A stretch of DNA of 64,000 nt from Jiangella mangrovi (GTDB lineage: Bacteria > Actinomycetota > Actinomycetes > Jiangellales > Jiangellaceae), in NCBI RefSeq assembly GCF_014204975.1, contig NZ_JACHMM010000001.1:62001-126000 (forward strand), given 5' to 3'. Shown in pieces: positions 51,005 to 60,456 of this stretch. The stretch's first letter is position 1, and every line of letters begins with the position of its first letter. The translations under genes and the position numbers were made by a program. The notes under the pieces are model-generated. The model made no database searches and was not told the DNA's origin. It saw only the letters and a program-made list of their open reading frames with translations.

Positions 51005-51700
51005 TCAGGCCTCGCGGCCGGCTCTGGCCACGTACTCGGTCACGCCCTCGAGGATGCGCTCGATGCCGAACCGCAGGGCGTTGTCCTGGCGGCCGCTCTC
51101 CTGCGCGGCCGCGAAGGCCGCCACCGTCTCGGGGAACCGGTCGGCGTGCGCGGCCAGGACCTGCTGGAACGACTCGAGCAGGGCCTGCTCCGGCTCCGTC
51201 GCACCGGCCTCCTGCTGCACGCCGCCGCGCACGTGGTTGGCGAGCACCGCGAGGACGTCCATCCGGTCCGGGCCGTCCAGCGGCGTGCCGCGCAGCGCCG
51301 CGAGGCCGTACTCGAACCAGGCCAGCTCGCGCGGCCCGGGCGTACGGCGCCCCACGGTGAGCTCGAGCGTCCACGGCCGGGCGCTCATCCGCTCGTGCAT
51401 GGCCAGCGCCCAGGCCCGCAGCTGCGACTGCCACGGGCCGGTGCCCGCGCTGGGCGGGTCGCCCAGAGCACGGTCGAGCATGAGGGCGGCCAGCTCCTCC
51501 TTGGCCGAGACGTAGCGGTAGACGCCCATCTTCGCGGCGCCGAGCTCGTCGGCCACCCGCTGCATGGTGACGGCGTCGAGTCCCTCGGCGTCGGCGATCG
51601 CGATGGCCGCGCCGACGACGTCGTCGATGGTGAACCTCGGCCGTGGGCCCGGCTTGCGCCGCGGCTCGTCCGACCAGAGCACGGCTACGACGTCGCTCAT
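51005..51700 (-). CDS. TetR family repressor
   Basis: 231 residues from the ATG at 51700 (AAGGGAGGGG upstream). N-terminal helix-turn-helix IDDVVGAAIAIADAEGLDAVTMQRVADELGAAKMGVYRYVSAKEELAALMLD, then a TetR C-terminal domain with a MSARPWTLELTVGRRTPGPRELAWFEYGLAAL block typical of the TetR_C-type (TetR(D)-like) clade. It is divergent from the FAD monooxygenase gene and a clear palindrome lies between them, the classic layout for repression of a detoxifying enzyme. Confidence 0.93.
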   Translation of the reverse strand: MSDVVAVLWSDEPRRKPGPRPRFTIDDVVGAAIAIADAEGLDAVTMQRVADELGAAKMGVYRYVSAKEELAALMLDRALGDPPSAGTGPWQSQLRAWALAMHERMSARPWTLELTVGRRTPGPRELAWFEYGLAALRGTPLDGPDRMDVLAVLANHVRGGVQQEAGATEPEQALLESFQQVLAAHADRFPETVAAFAAAQESGRQDNALRFGIERILEGVTEYVARAGREA

Positions 51701-51716
51701 CGACCCCTCCCTTGTA

Positions 51717-51763
51717 ATTGCGTCCATCATACGCTAACTTTATCTGCGTCCAATAGACGCAAT
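51717..51763. promoter_or_regulatory. TetR operator region between the repressor and the FAD monooxygenase
   Basis: TGCGTC-CAATA-GACGCA (51745-51761) is a perfect 6-bp-arm palindrome. TGCGTCCA also occurs at 51719-51726, and ATTGCGTC (51717) / GACGCAAT (51756) form a wider inverted pair. The repeated TGCGTC half-site covers both divergent promoters. Confidence 0.7.
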
Positions 51764-51776
51764 CAAGGAGCGCATG

Positions 51777-52952
51777 ATGACGAAGGTCCTGATCTCGGGA
51801 GCCAGCATCGCCGGACCCGCCCTGGCCCTGTGGCTCGGCCGCAACGGCTACGACGTCACCGTCGTCGAGAAGGCGCCGCTCGTGCGCCCGGGCGGGCAGG
51901 CGGTCGACTTCAAGGGCCGGACCCAGCGGCGCGTGCTGGACCGCATGGGCATCTGGGACGACATCGTCGCCGCGCAGACACCGCGCACCGACATCCGCTT
52001 CGTCGACGCCAACGGACGGGTCAAGGTCGTGATGCCCGGCGAGTTCACCGGAGGTGACGTCGAGATCCTGCGCGGCGACCTCGCCACCGTCCTGCACGCC
52101 CACGCCGCGCCCCATGCCCGCTTCGTCTTCGACGACGAGATCGTCCGCCTCGAACAGTCCGAGGCCGGTGTCGAGGTCGGCTTCGCCGGCGGCGGCACCG
52201 AGAGCTACGACCTGGTCATCGGCGCCGACGGCATCCACTCGGCGGTGCGCTCGCTCGCGTTCGGCCCGGAGTCCGACCACGTCCACCCGCAGGGCTACTA
52301 CTACGCCGTCGTCGACGCCAGCGTGTCCGCCGACGGGCTGGTCACCGAGCTGCCGGGCGGCCGGGCCGTCGGCTATGGCTACAACGAGCCGGGCCGCTAC
52401 GCCGTGCTCGGCGGCCCGAAGGCGCCGCTGCTCTTCGTGTTCTCCGCCGACGAGGCGCGCTACGACCGCCGCGACGTAGACTCGCAGAAGCGGTTCCTCG
52501 CCGACCACTACCGCGGCGCCGGCTGGCGCGTGCCCGAGCTGGTCGATGCCGCGCTCGAGGCCCCGGACTTCTACCTCGACGGGCTCGCGCGCACCACCAT
52601 GACGACCTTCACCAAAGGCCGGACCGCGCTGGTGGGCGACGCCGGCTACGCCAACACCCTCGGCGGGTTCGGGACCGGCCTGGCGCTCATCGGCTCCTAC
52701 GTGCTCGCCGGCGAGCTGGTCGCGCACGGCGGCGACCACGTCGCGGCGTTCGCCGCCTACGACCAGCGCATGGCCCACCTGACCAAGTCGGCGCGCAGGA
52801 CCAACGCGGGCCCGTTCCTCGCCCCGCCGTCGCCGCTGCGGATCCGCATGCGCGACCTCACCTTCGCCAACCGGCTCACCGTCGGGGCGATGCTCAAGGT
52901 GACGGACTGGTTCGCCACCGACGAGAAGGTGCCGGACTACTCCTTGGCCTGA
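51777..52952 (+). CDS. FAD-dependent monooxygenase (Tet(X)/PHBH family)
   Basis: 391 residues from the ATG at 51777; the adjacent ATG at 51774 is a less likely alternative because AAGGAG is only 3 nt from it. N-terminal FAD fold with GASIAGPALALWLGRNGYDVTVVEKAP, a variant of the GxGxxG motif, and the second FAD motif GRTALVGDAGYANTLGGFGTGLAL; the middle DGIHSAVR block is the PHBH-family DG motif. Such enzymes hydroxylate aromatic compounds or inactivate antibiotics. The TetR neighbour suggests control by the substrate. Confidence 0.92.
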   Translation: MTKVLISGASIAGPALALWLGRNGYDVTVVEKAPLVRPGGQAVDFKGRTQRRVLDRMGIWDDIVAAQTPRTDIRFVDANGRVKVVMPGEFTGGDVEILRGDLATVLHAHAAPHARFVFDDEIVRLEQSEAGVEVGFAGGGTESYDLVIGADGIHSAVRSLAFGPESDHVHPQGYYYAVVDASVSADGLVTELPGGRAVGYGYNEPGRYAVLGGPKAPLLFVFSADEARYDRRDVDSQKRFLADHYRGAGWRVPELVDAALEAPDFYLDGLARTTMTTFTKGRTALVGDAGYANTLGGFGTGLALIGSYVLAGELVAHGGDHVAAFAAYDQRMAHLTKSARRTNAGPFLAPPSPLRIRMRDLTFANRLTVGAMLKVTDWFATDEKVPDYSLA

Positions 52953-52995
52953 GCGCTCGCGAGCAGGATCCGCACCCGCGGCAGTGTGAGACCGA

Positions 52996-53598
52996 TCACC
53001 CGGAGCGGCGGCGCCGCCGGTAGGCCAACGCGACGGCGAACAGCAGCGGCCCCCACAGGACGAGCGGGGCGTAGCAGACGAACGCGACGACACCGTCGAG
53101 GCTGTCGATCTGCAGAGGTGCGTTGCCCGGGAGCCGCTCACCTTGGACGTTGCGGCCGAGCAGGAACGTCGCGCCGGTCCATCCCCACAAGGCGGTCAGG
53201 ATCGTCGCACCGAGCAGGGCCGGCACCAGCACCACCGGGACCGGGATCCGCCGCCCGCGCAGGACGGGGACCCACCGTGGCCAGCTCTCGCCCCACCTCG
53301 TGATCAGTCCGACGCAGAGCAGGGCCAGTCCCTCCGACACCAGCGAGAGGACCAGGACGTAGACCTCGAGGGGGAACCACGTCGGCAGGTCTCCGCTGGC
53401 GTCGCCGGTGCTCATACCGTCCGGCAGAGGGAGGAACCACACGGTGACGATCCGCCAGATGGTCGAGGGCAGCACCACGAGCGGGATCGCCAGCGCCGCG
53501 CGGCGAGTCCAGACCGGCACACCGGTGACGGGCTCGTGGAGGGACCGCCACCATGGCGCGAGCGAGCGGGCCGGAGGGTGGGGCGAGATCGTGCTCAT
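52996..53598 (-). CDS. Hypothetical four-segment membrane protein
   Basis: 200 residues from the ATG at 53598; the frame continues upstream through a tRNA gene, so that part is not coding. About four hydrophobic segments (LAIPLVVLPSTIWRIVTVW, VLVLSLVSEGLALLCVGLI, VVLVPALLGATILTALWGW, DGVVAFVCYAPLVLWGPLLFAVALAY) and a basic RRRRSG end. No family is recognised. It may be a membrane part of a two-gene system whose partner is not visible. Confidence 0.6.
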   Translation of the reverse strand: MSTISPHPPARSLAPWWRSLHEPVTGVPVWTRRAALAIPLVVLPSTIWRIVTVWFLPLPDGMSTGDASGDLPTWFPLEVYVLVLSLVSEGLALLCVGLITRWGESWPRWVPVLRGRRIPVPVVLVPALLGATILTALWGWTGATFLLGRNVQGERLPGNAPLQIDSLDGVVAFVCYAPLVLWGPLLFAVALAYRRRRRSG

Positions 53599-53711
53599 GC
53601 CTCCACCCTCCGCATCGTCGACGCACCGCACATCCCTCCCGAGGGTGACCGGGATGCCCCGCGCGCGGGAGGTCGGACACCGGCGCGTGACCGCGTGAGA
53701 ACGACCACCCG

Positions 53712-53751
53712 GAAACAGAGAACCTGCCCCGCATTCACGCGAGACAGGTTC
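53712..53751 (-). terminator. Probable terminator of tRNA-Ala
   Basis: On the minus strand, 18 nt after the tRNA, GAACCTG (53751-53745) pairs with CAGGTTC (53726-53720), followed by TCTGTTTCC at 53719-53711. Loop of 18 nt with further weak pairing. Confidence 0.5.
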
Positions 53752-53768
53752 CGGATGGTTGACGTACG

Positions 53769-53841
53769 TGGAGCTGAGGGGACTCGAACCCCTGACCCCC
53801 TCCATGCCATGGAGGTGCGCTACCAGCTGCGCCACAGCCCC
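53769..53841 (-). tRNA. tRNA-Ala (anticodon GGC)
   Basis: 73 nt. Acceptor GGGGCTG pairs with CAGCTCC (one G-U), D arm GCGC..AGCTGGTA..GCGC, anticodon stem CCTCC/GGAGG around loop ATGGCAT with anticodon GGC, T arm with GGTTCGAGTCC, discriminator A. CCA is not encoded. Short reading frames that cross it on both strands are artefacts. Confidence 0.95.
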
Positions 53842-53954
53842 GTGCCGATCGGCTTCGTAAGCTTAGCCGACGGCGGGGTGAACCTCATAATCGGACCACC
53901 CGCGGTATCCGGCCTGCGAAAAGCAGGCCGAACGACCTCGCAGAGGCTACCAGG

Positions 53955-54590
53955 TCACCCCTCTTCGATCACCACCGGAGTGGGCAGGGTGCCGGCGTTG
54001 TGCTCGACCAGGATCCAGCCGTCGTCGCCCTCGCGGAGCATGGACCACGAGCAGTTGGAGAGCCCTCCCACGTTGGTGAAGCGGTGCAGCGGCAGCCCGA
54101 TGAGAGCGGCGATGCCCAGGCGCGAGGAGCCGCCGTGCGAGGTGAGCACGGCGAGGCCGTCCTCGGGCAGCCGGGCGGCGGCGTCGGTGACGGCGGCGAA
54201 CATGCGCTCGGCCACCTCCTGGCGGGTCTCGCCGCCGCCGACGCGCAGCAGCGGGTCGCCGCCGCGCCAGGCCTTGTACTCGTCGGGCCAGCGCGAGGCG
54301 ATCTCGGCCGTCGTGCAGCCCTGCCAGTCGCCGGCGTAGGTCTCGCGCAGCCGCGGGTCGAGCTCGACGTCGAGGCCGACCAGCCCGGCCAGCGGCGCGC
54401 AGGTGTCCTGGGCGCGCTGCAGGTCCGAGGAGACCAGCAGGTTCGGCGCCAGCGCGGCGAGCCGGGACGCGGCCTCCTGGGCCTGCTCGCGGCCGAGATC
54501 GTCCAGGGCGACGTCGGTCTGGCCCTGGAACCGCCCGGCCGCGTTCCACTCGGTGCGGCCGTGCCGCCACAGCACGATGCGCCGGCTCAC
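53955..54590 (-). CDS. Histidine phosphatase superfamily protein (phosphoglycerate mutase-like)
   Basis: 211 residues from the GTG at 54590, which overlaps the rsfS stop by 4 nt. Catalytic RHG motif in VLWRHGRTEWN, then LVSSDLQRAQDT, the catalytic acid in LRETYAGDWQG and a late SHGGSSRLGIAAL with the second histidine. It belongs to the group of actinobacterial acid phosphatases that follow rsfS, for which phosphoglycerate mutase-like or glucosyl-3-phosphoglycerate phosphatase activity is known in relatives. Confidence 0.92.
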   Translation of the reverse strand: MSRRIVLWRHGRTEWNAAGRFQGQTDVALDDLGREQAQEAASRLAALAPNLLVSSDLQRAQDTCAPLAGLVGLDVELDPRLRETYAGDWQGCTTAEIASRWPDEYKAWRGGDPLLRVGGGETRQEVAERMFAAVTDAAARLPEDGLAVLTSHGGSSRLGIAALIGLPLHRFTNVGGLSNCSWSMLREGDDGWILVEHNAGTLPTPVVIEEG

Positions 54591-54985
54591 GCCTCGTCTC
54601 CGGAGCGCGGGCCCCGACCGGCGTTCACCTCGGCCGGCAGCTCGATGGTCGGACAGTCCTTCCACAGCCGCTCGAGGGCGTAGAAGACGCGCTCCTCGGC
54701 GTGCTGGACGTGGACCACGATCTCGACGTAGTCGAGCAGCACCCAGCGGCCCTCGCGCTCGCCCTCGCGACTGACGGGGCGGGCGTGCAGGCCGCGCAGC
54801 TTCTCTTCGACGGCGTCGACGACGGACCGGACCTGCCGGTCGTTGGACGCCGAGCAGACCAGGAACACGTCGGTGATGGCCATGCGCTCGGACACGTCGA
54901 AGGCCACGATGTCGTCGGCCAGCTTGTCGGAGGCCGCCTCGGCGGCGGCGACCGCGAGCTGGATGGCACGTTCGGTTGCGCTCAA
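54587..54985 (-). CDS. rsfS: Ribosomal silencing factor RsfS
   Basis: 132 residues, TTG start (SATERAIQLAVAAA) with GAGGG 8 nt upstream. Typical RsfS/DUF143 features: DKLADDIVAFDVSERMAITDVFLVCSASNDRQVRSVVDAVEEKL and the WVLLDYVEIVVHVQHAEERVFYALERLW block. It binds ribosomal protein L14 and blocks subunit joining in nutrient limitation. Located after nadD as in most bacteria. Confidence 0.96.
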   Translation of the reverse strand: MSATERAIQLAVAAAEAASDKLADDIVAFDVSERMAITDVFLVCSASNDRQVRSVVDAVEEKLRGLHARPVSREGEREGRWVLLDYVEIVVHVQHAEERVFYALERLWKDCPTIELPAEVNAGRGPRSGDEA

Positions 54986-55033
54986 GCGGCGTCCCTCACT
55001 TCCCGAAGTCGATGGTGGGCGGCTTCCAGCGTC

Positions 55034-55639
55034 TCATGCATCGACGTAGAGGCCGCGTTTGTTGATGTACTGGACGATGCCGTCGGGCACGAGGTACCAG
55101 ATCGGAGTGCCGCCGACGACCCGCTGCCGGCACTCGCTCGACGAGATGGCCAGCGCGGGCACCTCGACCAGCGTCACTGTGCCCTCGGGCAGTCCGGTGG
55201 CGGAGAGGTCGTGTCCCGGCCGGGTACAGCCGACGAAGTGCGCCAGCTCGAACAGCTCGTCGTGGTCGCGCCAGGACAGGATCTGTCCCAGTGCGTCGGC
55301 GCCGGTGATGAAGAACAGCTCCGTGTCCTCGCCGTAGTGAGCGCGCAGGTCACGAAGGGTGTCGACGGTGTACGTGGGGCCGCCGCGGTCGATGTCGACC
55401 CGGCTGACCGAGAACACCGGGTTCGACGCCGTGGCGATGACCGTCATGAGGTAGCGGTCCTCGGCCGGCGTGACCTCGCGGTCGGTCTTCTGCCAGGGCT
55501 CGCCCGTGGGCACGAAGACGACCTCGTCGAGGTGGAACCAGTGCTGCACCTCGCTGGCCGCCACCAGGTGCCCGTGGTGGATGGGATCGAACGTCCCGCC
55601 CATGACCCCGAGCCGCTTCGGCTTGCTCACCGACGACAC
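55034..55639 (-). CDS. nadD: Nicotinate-nucleotide adenylyltransferase NadD
   Basis: 201 residues, GTG start at 55639 (GTG at 55630 is also possible). The nucleotidyltransferase motif [12 protein letters not shown] and the [10 protein letters not shown] motif near the C-terminus are both present. It adenylates nicotinate mononucleotide in NAD synthesis. The small membrane protein gene lies 20 nt upstream. Confidence 0.97.
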   Translation of the reverse strand: MSSVSKPKRLGVMGGTFDPIHHGHLVAASEVQHWFHLDEVVFVPTGEPWQKTDREVTPAEDRYLMTVIATASNPVFSVSRVDIDRGGPTYTVDTLRDLRAHYGEDTELFFITGADALGQILSWRDHDELFELAHFVGCTRPGHDLSATGLPEGTVTLVEVPALAISSSECRQRVVGGTPIWYLVPDGIVQYINKRGLYVDA

Positions 55640-55658
55640 CGTCGTGCCAGTCCCCTGT

Positions 55659-55805
55659 TCAGGCGTGCGGACGCCCCTTGCCGAAGCTCATGACGATGAG
55701 CAGCAGCACGACGAGAATGGCGAACGCGGAGAGTCCCCAGCCCCAGGCGGGGAACCCCTCGGACGAGGAGTGCGCCTCCTCGGCCATCAGCACGACGGTG
55801 TCCAT
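55659..55805 (-). CDS. 48-residue single-pass membrane protein of the nadD cluster
   Basis: ATG at 55805, ending FGKGRPHA. Composition: [21 protein letters not shown], one hydrophobic helix ([17 protein letters not shown]) and a basic tail. It is too short for ordinary gene calling. It fits exactly between proA and nadD with only 17-20 nt on each side, in the same direction, and tiny membrane proteins with this basic tail are a familiar feature of this cluster in actinomycetes. Role unknown. Confidence 0.8.
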   Translation of the reverse strand: MDTVVLMAEEAHSSSEGFPAWGWGLSAFAILVVLLLIVMSFGKGRPHA

Positions 55806-55822
55806 GGTCGGCAAGCTTATCG

Positions 55823-57082
55823 TCAGCCCCGCACGTGCCCGTCACCGGTGACGACGTAGGTCGTCGTGGTGAGCTCCGGCAGCCCCATGGGCCCCCTGGC
55901 GTGCAGCTTCTGGGTCGAGATGCCGATCTCCGCACCGAAGCCGAGCTGCTCGCCGTCGGTGAATCGGGTGGAGGCGTTGACCATGACCGCGGCGGAGTCC
56001 GTCGTCGCCGCGAACCGCCGCGACGCCGCCAGCGAGCCGGTGACGATGGCCTCGGTGTGACCGCTCCCCCACTGCCGGATGTGCGCGACGGCGTCGTCGA
56101 GGGTGTCGACGACGGCGGCGGCGAGGTCGAGCGAGAGGTACTCGGCGGCCCAGTCGTCGTCGGTGGCCGGCACGACGGCGTCGTCGTAGCCCCGGACGCG
56201 CTCGTCGCCGTGGACGGTGACCCCGGCGTCGCGCAGCGCGGCCAGCGCGGCCGGCAGGAACGCGGCGGCGACGTCGGCGTGCACCAGCAGCGTCTCGGCG
56301 GCGTTGCACACGCTGGGCCGCTGCGTCTTGGCGTTGAGCAGGATCTCGATCGCCATGGCGACGTCGGCGTCGGCGTCGACGTACACGTGGCAGTTGCCGA
56401 CGCCGGTCTCGATGACGGGGACGGTGGACTCCTCGACCACGCTGCGGATGAGCCCGGCCCCGCCGCGCGGGATGAGGACGTCGACCAGGCCGCGGGCGCG
56501 CATGAGCTCCTTGGCCTGGTCGTGTCCGCCCGGCACCAGCTGGACTGCGTCGCCCGGCAGCCCGGCCTTCTCGGCCGCCGCGGCCAGCACGCCGACGATG
56601 GCCTCGTTGGACGCGGCCGCGCTGGACGAGCCCTTGAGCAGGACGGCGTTGCCGCTCTTCAGCGCCAGCCCGGCGGCGTCGGCCGTGACGTTGGGGCGGG
56701 CCTCGTAGATGATGCCGACGACGCCCATGGGCACCCGCCGCTGCGTGACCTGCAGGCCGTTGGGCAGCGTGTAGCCGCGGACGACCTCGCCGACGGGGTC
56801 GGGCAGGCCGGCGACCTGCCGCAGCCCGCTCGCCATGCCGGCGATGCGCGACTCGTCGAGGCGCAGGCGGTCGATCATGGCGTCGGCGGTGCCGTTCTCG
56901 CGTGCCCGCTCGACGTCGGCGGCGTTGCGCTCGATGATCGCCGCGGCGTTCGCCACCAGCGCGTCGGCCATGGCGTGCAGCGCGGCGTCCTTCTCGGCGC
57001 GGGTGCGGACGGCCAGGTCGGCGGCGGCCGTGCGGGCCCGGCGGCCGAGGTCGGCAACAGTGGTCGTGGTCACCCGGCCCAT
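55823..57082 (-). CDS. proA: Glutamate-5-semialdehyde dehydrogenase
   Basis: 419 residues from the ATG at 57082; a GTG at 57073 ([14 protein letters not shown]) is an equally possible start. Aldehyde-dehydrogenase-like proline enzyme: [22 protein letters not shown], the GSSSAAASN block, catalytic Cys in [16 protein letters not shown] and the final [18 protein letters not shown]. It reduces gamma-glutamyl phosphate in proline synthesis and stands next to proB. Confidence 0.97.
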   Translation of the reverse strand: MGRVTTTTVADLGRRARTAAADLAVRTRAEKDAALHAMADALVANAAAIIERNAADVERARENGTADAMIDRLRLDESRIAGMASGLRQVAGLPDPVGEVVRGYTLPNGLQVTQRRVPMGVVGIIYEARPNVTADAAGLALKSGNAVLLKGSSSAAASNEAIVGVLAAAAEKAGLPGDAVQLVPGGHDQAKELMRARGLVDVLIPRGGAGLIRSVVEESTVPVIETGVGNCHVYVDADADVAMAIEILLNAKTQRPSVCNAAETLLVHADVAAAFLPAALAALRDAGVTVHGDERVRGYDDAVVPATDDDWAAEYLSLDLAAAVVDTLDDAVAHIRQWGSGHTEAIVTGSLAASRRFAATTDSAAVMVNASTRFTDGEQLGFGAEIGISTQKLHARGPMGLPELTTTTYVVTGDGHVRG

Positions 57083-57095
57083 TCTAGTGGCGGCC

Positions 57096-58265
57096 TCAGC
57101 GGCGCGGCCGGCCGAGCAGGACGAGGTCGTCGCGGTGGACGACCTCGCGCTCGTACTCCGGTCCGAGCTCGCGGGCGAGCTCCTTCGTCGACCGGCCGAG
57201 CAGTGCGGGCAGTTCGGCGGCGTCGTAGTTGACCAGGCCGCGGGCGACCGTGCGCCCGGCCTCGTCCAGCAGGTCGACGGGGTCGCCGGCGGTGAACGTG
57301 CCGGTGACGCCGGTGATGCCGGCCGGGAGCAGCGACGCCCCGCGCTCAACGACCGCGCGCACCGCACCGGCGTCGAGCGTCAGCGCGCCCCTGCCGTCGG
57401 TGGCGTGCTCGAGCCAGAGCAGCCGGGTGGAGCGCCGTCCGGCCCGCCGGTGGAACCAGGTGCCGACGGCGTCACCGGCCAGCACCGCGGACACCTCCGG
57501 GGCGGACGCCAGGACGACGTCGATCCCGGACCCGGTCGCGATGGAGGCCGCCTCGACCTTCGTGACCATGCCGCCGCTGCCCAGCCCGGACCGCCCCGCC
57601 GAGCCGATGTCGACGCCGTCGAGGTCGGTGAGGCTGACCACGTCGCGAAGCCGGGTCGCGCCGGGCCGGTGCGGGTTGCCGTCGTACAGGCCGTCGACGT
57701 CGGAGAGCAGCACCAGGAGGTCGGCGTGGACGAGCTGGGCGACCAGCGCGGCCAGCCGGTCATTGTCGCCGAAGCGGATCTCGTGGGTGGCGACGGTGTC
57801 GTTCTCGTTGACGATCGGCACGACGCCGAGCTGCAGCAGCTGGTGCAGCGTCCGGTAGGCGTTGCGGTAGTGCGAGCGGCGGGTGACGTCGTCGACCGTC
57901 AGCAGCACCTGGCCCACCTGCAGCCCGTGCCCGGTGAACGCCGAGGTGTAATGGGCCATCAGCAGGCCCTGGCCGACGCTGGCGGCGGCCTGCTGCCGGG
58001 CGAGGTCGCGCGGGCGGCTGGCCATGCCCAGCGGAGCCAGGCCGGCCGCGATGGCACCCGACGACACCAGCACCACCTCGCGGCCCGACGCCTTGGCCTT
58101 CGCCAGCGCGTCGACCAGCATGGCGACCCGGGTCTCGTCGAGCCCGCCGTGTGCCGTGGTGAGCGACGACGAGCCGATCTTGACGACGACCCGCGGGGCC
58201 GCCGCGAGGGCGCCGCGCGCGCCTGCCGATCCGCCGCCCGCCGCGCCGCTCACCCCGTCGTTCAT
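57096..58265 (-). CDS. proB: Glutamate 5-kinase
   Basis: 389 residues, ATG overlapping the obg stop (ATGA). Amino-acid kinase fold with [48 protein letters not shown] and a [12 protein letters not shown] lysine/metal motif; the C-terminal PUA domain (about 285-375) includes [20 protein letters not shown]. First step of proline synthesis; the end product proline is the usual feedback inhibitor of this enzyme. Confidence 0.97.
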   Translation of the reverse strand: MNDGVSGAAGGGSAGARGALAAAPRVVVKIGSSSLTTAHGGLDETRVAMLVDALAKAKASGREVVLVSSGAIAAGLAPLGMASRPRDLARQQAAASVGQGLLMAHYTSAFTGHGLQVGQVLLTVDDVTRRSHYRNAYRTLHQLLQLGVVPIVNENDTVATHEIRFGDNDRLAALVAQLVHADLLVLLSDVDGLYDGNPHRPGATRLRDVVSLTDLDGVDIGSAGRSGLGSGGMVTKVEAASIATGSGIDVVLASAPEVSAVLAGDAVGTWFHRRAGRRSTRLLWLEHATDGRGALTLDAGAVRAVVERGASLLPAGITGVTGTFTAGDPVDLLDEAGRTVARGLVNYDAAELPALLGRSTKELARELGPEYEREVVHRDDLVLLGRPRR

Positions 58266-59611
58266 GACAGCCGGGAGTCCGTCCCCCGGGGGCCGAGGTG
58301 CTCGCCACCGGCGTGGACGCTGGGCTCCCAGTCGAACACGACCGCGTCCTCGCCGCCGATGACCACCTCGTCGCCGGCCCTGGCGCCCGCCGCGATGAGG
58401 GCCTCCTCGACGCCGAGGCGGGCCAGCCGGTCGGCGAGGTAGCCGACCGCCTCGTCGTTGGTGAAGTCGGTCTGGCGGATCCAGCGCTCGGGCTTGAGAC
58501 CGCGGATGCGATAGCGCTCGCCCTCGTCGGTGACGGTGAACCCGGAGTCGTCGACGGCGGCAGGGCGCAGCACCAGGCGGGTCGGCTCCGGAGCCGGCGC
58601 CGCGGCCCGGGCGGCGGCGACCAGCGAGCCCATGGCGTAGGTCAGCTCGCGCAGGCCCTCGTGCGTGGCGGCCGAGACCGGGAAGACCTCCCAGCCGCGG
58701 GCCTCGACGTCGGCGCGGACCAGCTCGGCCAGCTCGCGCGCCTCGGGGACGTCGATCTTGTTCAGCGCGACCATGCGCGGGCGCTTGTCGAGGCCGCCGT
58801 ACTTCTCCAGCTCGGACTCGATGAGGTCGATGTCGGTGAGCGGGTCGCGGCCGGGCTCCATGGTCGCGAGGTCGACGACGTGCAGCAGCGCCTTGCAGCG
58901 CTCGACGTGGCGCAGGAACGCGTGGCCCAGGCCGCGGCCCTCGCTGGCGCCCTCGATGAGCCCGGGGACGTCGGCGACGGTGTAGCGGACGTCGCCGGCC
59001 TCGACGACGCCGAGGTTCGGGACCAGCGTGGTGAACGGGTAGTCGGCGATCTTCGGCCGGGCCGCGGAGATGGCGGCGATGAGGCTGGACTTGCCCGCGC
59101 TGGGAAAGCCCACCAGGCCGATGTCGGCGACGCTCTTCAGCTCGAGGATGACGTCCTTGGCCTCGCCCGGCTCGCCGAGCAGCGCGAAACCCGGCGCCCG
59201 GCGGCGCTTGCTGGCCAGCGCGGCGTTGCCCAGCCCGCCGTTGCCGCCCTGAGCGGCGACGTAACGGGTGCCGGCGCCGACGAGGTCGACCAGCACCTCG
59301 CCGTCGCGCGTGCTGACGACGGTGCCGTCGGGGACCTTCAGCTCGATGTCCTCGCCGTTGGCGCCGTCGCGGTTGCTGCCCGCGCCCTGCCCGCCGCCGG
59401 TCGCCTTGCGGTGCGGCGAGCGGTGGTAGTCGAGCAGCGTGGTGGTGTTGGGGTCGACGACGAGGACGATGTCGCCGCCGCGCCCGCCGTCGCCGCCGTC
59501 GGGACCGCCGAGCGGCTTGAACTTCTCGCGGTGGACCGACACGCAGCCGTGCCCCCCGTCGCCCGCTGCCAGATGCAGCACGACGCGGTCCACGAACGAC
59601 GGAATCGCCAT
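58262..59611 (-). CDS. obgE: GTPase Obg (ribosome assembly/stress GTPase)
   Basis: 449 residues from the ATG at 59611 (AGAGAAGAG upstream); earlier frame to 59752 is a shadow. N-terminal glycine-rich Obg fold (about 1-158, [32 protein letters not shown]), GTPase domain with [32 protein letters not shown] and NKID, and a C-terminal OCT domain of about 100 residues. It acts in late 50S assembly and ppGpp response. Confidence 0.97.
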   Translation of the reverse strand: MAIPSFVDRVVLHLAAGDGGHGCVSVHREKFKPLGGPDGGDGGRGGDIVLVVDPNTTTLLDYHRSPHRKATGGGQGAGSNRDGANGEDIELKVPDGTVVSTRDGEVLVDLVGAGTRYVAAQGGNGGLGNAALASKRRRAPGFALLGEPGEAKDVILELKSVADIGLVGFPSAGKSSLIAAISAARPKIADYPFTTLVPNLGVVEAGDVRYTVADVPGLIEGASEGRGLGHAFLRHVERCKALLHVVDLATMEPGRDPLTDIDLIESELEKYGGLDKRPRMVALNKIDVPEARELAELVRADVEARGWEVFPVSAATHEGLRELTYAMGSLVAAARAAAPAPEPTRLVLRPAAVDDSGFTVTDEGERYRIRGLKPERWIRQTDFTNDEAVGYLADRLARLGVEEALIAAGARAGDEVVIGGEDAVVFDWEPSVHAGGEHLGPRGTDSRLS

Positions 59612-59637
59612 GTCTCTTCTCTTTGTCCTCGGCACAG

Positions 59638-59671
59638 AAAAAGGCGGGCCGGTCGAAGTGACCGGCCCGCC
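59638..59671 (-). terminator. Intrinsic terminator after rpmA
   Basis: Perfect 12-bp GC stem (59643-59654 with 59660-59671; GGCGGGCCGGTC), 5-nt loop, followed on the minus strand by TTTTT (59642-59638). It is the most canonical Rho-independent terminator in the window and separates the ribosomal protein genes from obg. Confidence 0.93.
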
Positions 59672-59708
59672 CTGATGATTCAGGTGTGTTGCTCGCGTGG
59701 AGCGGGGG

Positions 59709-59969
59709 TCACTCCCCCGCCGGCACGACGATGTTGACGACCTTGCGGCCACGCTTGACGCCGAACTCGACGGCGCCGGAGGACGTGGCGAACAGGGTGT
59801 CGTCCTTGCCGCGGCCGACGTTGTCGCCCGGGTGGAAGTGGGTGCCTCGCTGGCGGACGATGATCTCGCCCGCGTTGACCAGCTGGCCGCCGAAGCGCTT
59901 CACACCGAGCCGCTGAGCGTTGGAGTCGCGCCCGTTCTTGCTGGACGAGGCGCCCTTCTTGTGAGCCAT
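59709..59969 (-). CDS. rpmA: 50S ribosomal protein bL27
   Basis: 86 residues: [21 protein letters not shown] at the start, [26 protein letters not shown] in the middle. No N-terminal cleavage extension. Located 14 nt after rplU, the universal rplU-rpmA pair. Confidence 0.98.
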   Translation of the reverse strand: MAHKKGASSSKNGRDSNAQRLGVKRFGGQLVNAGEIIVRQRGTHFHPGDNVGRGKDDTLFATSSGAVEFGVKRGRKVVNIVVPAGE

Positions 59970-59983
59970 CTCGAGGTACCTGC

Positions 59984-60298
59984 CTACTTCGTCTCGATGC
60001 CGGTGACCTTGACCTGGGTGTACTTCTGGCGGTGCCCCTGGCGCCGCCGGTACCCGGTCTTGTTCTTGTACCGGAGGATGTGGATCTTCGGGCCCTTGGT
60101 GGCACCGACGATCTCGGCCGTGACGGACACGCCGGCCAGCTTGCTGGCGTCGGTGGTCACGGTCTCGCCGTCGACGAGCAGGACCGCCGGCAGCGTGACG
60201 GTGGCGCCGACCTCGGCGTTGTCGAGCCGGTCGACGTCGATGACGTCTCCGACGGAGACCTTTCTCTGGTTACCGCCGCTGCGGACGATCGCGTACAC
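59984..60298 (-). CDS. rplU: 50S ribosomal protein bL21
   Basis: 104 residues, GTG start at 60298 ([17 protein letters not shown]). Conserved C-terminal [24 protein letters not shown], which binds 23S rRNA. A ribosome site GAGAGAGTGAG precedes the start. The 5' leader is about 85 nt. Confidence 0.98.
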   Translation of the reverse strand: MYAIVRSGGNQRKVSVGDVIDVDRLDNAEVGATVTLPAVLLVDGETVTTDASKLAGVSVTAEIVGATKGPKIHILRYKNKTGYRRRQGHRQKYTQVKVTGIETK

Positions 60299-60390
60299 CG
60301 CGGACTCACTCTCTCACTCGGGCTTCGGGCGCGCATGCCGACGCCGTTGAGCGGGCACGCGGGTATGGGCGCGAAGAGCGCCGACGCCCT

Positions 60391-60420
60391 AGGGTACGGA
60401 ATTGGTCAGGGTCGGGTCAA
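60391..60420 (-). promoter_or_regulatory. Putative promoter of rplU-rpmA
   Basis: Minus strand TTGACC (60420-60415) and TACCCT (60396-60391) with an 18-nt spacer. The leader to the rplU start (about 60385-60299) can fold several G/C hairpins. The promoter lies between the rne stop and rplU. Confidence 0.5.
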
Positions 60421-60456
60421 ACTCAGGAGCTCGTTCAGCCGGATCATGCCCGGCCC

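Noticed and set aside
48187-51360. A 1057-residue plus-strand open frame over 48187-51360 and similar long ones at 43429-45474, 4422-6773, 29713-31053 and 61567-63792
   Set aside because: They are rich in Arg, Ala, Gly and Pro with no domain and lie exactly opposite well-supported genes; long antisense frames are expected at this GC level.
53595-53835. Short frames such as MAQLVAHLHGMEG and MAWRGSGVRVPSAPR around 53600-53835
   Set aside because: They are translations of the tRNA-Ala gene and its flank; the membrane protein starts at 53598 instead.
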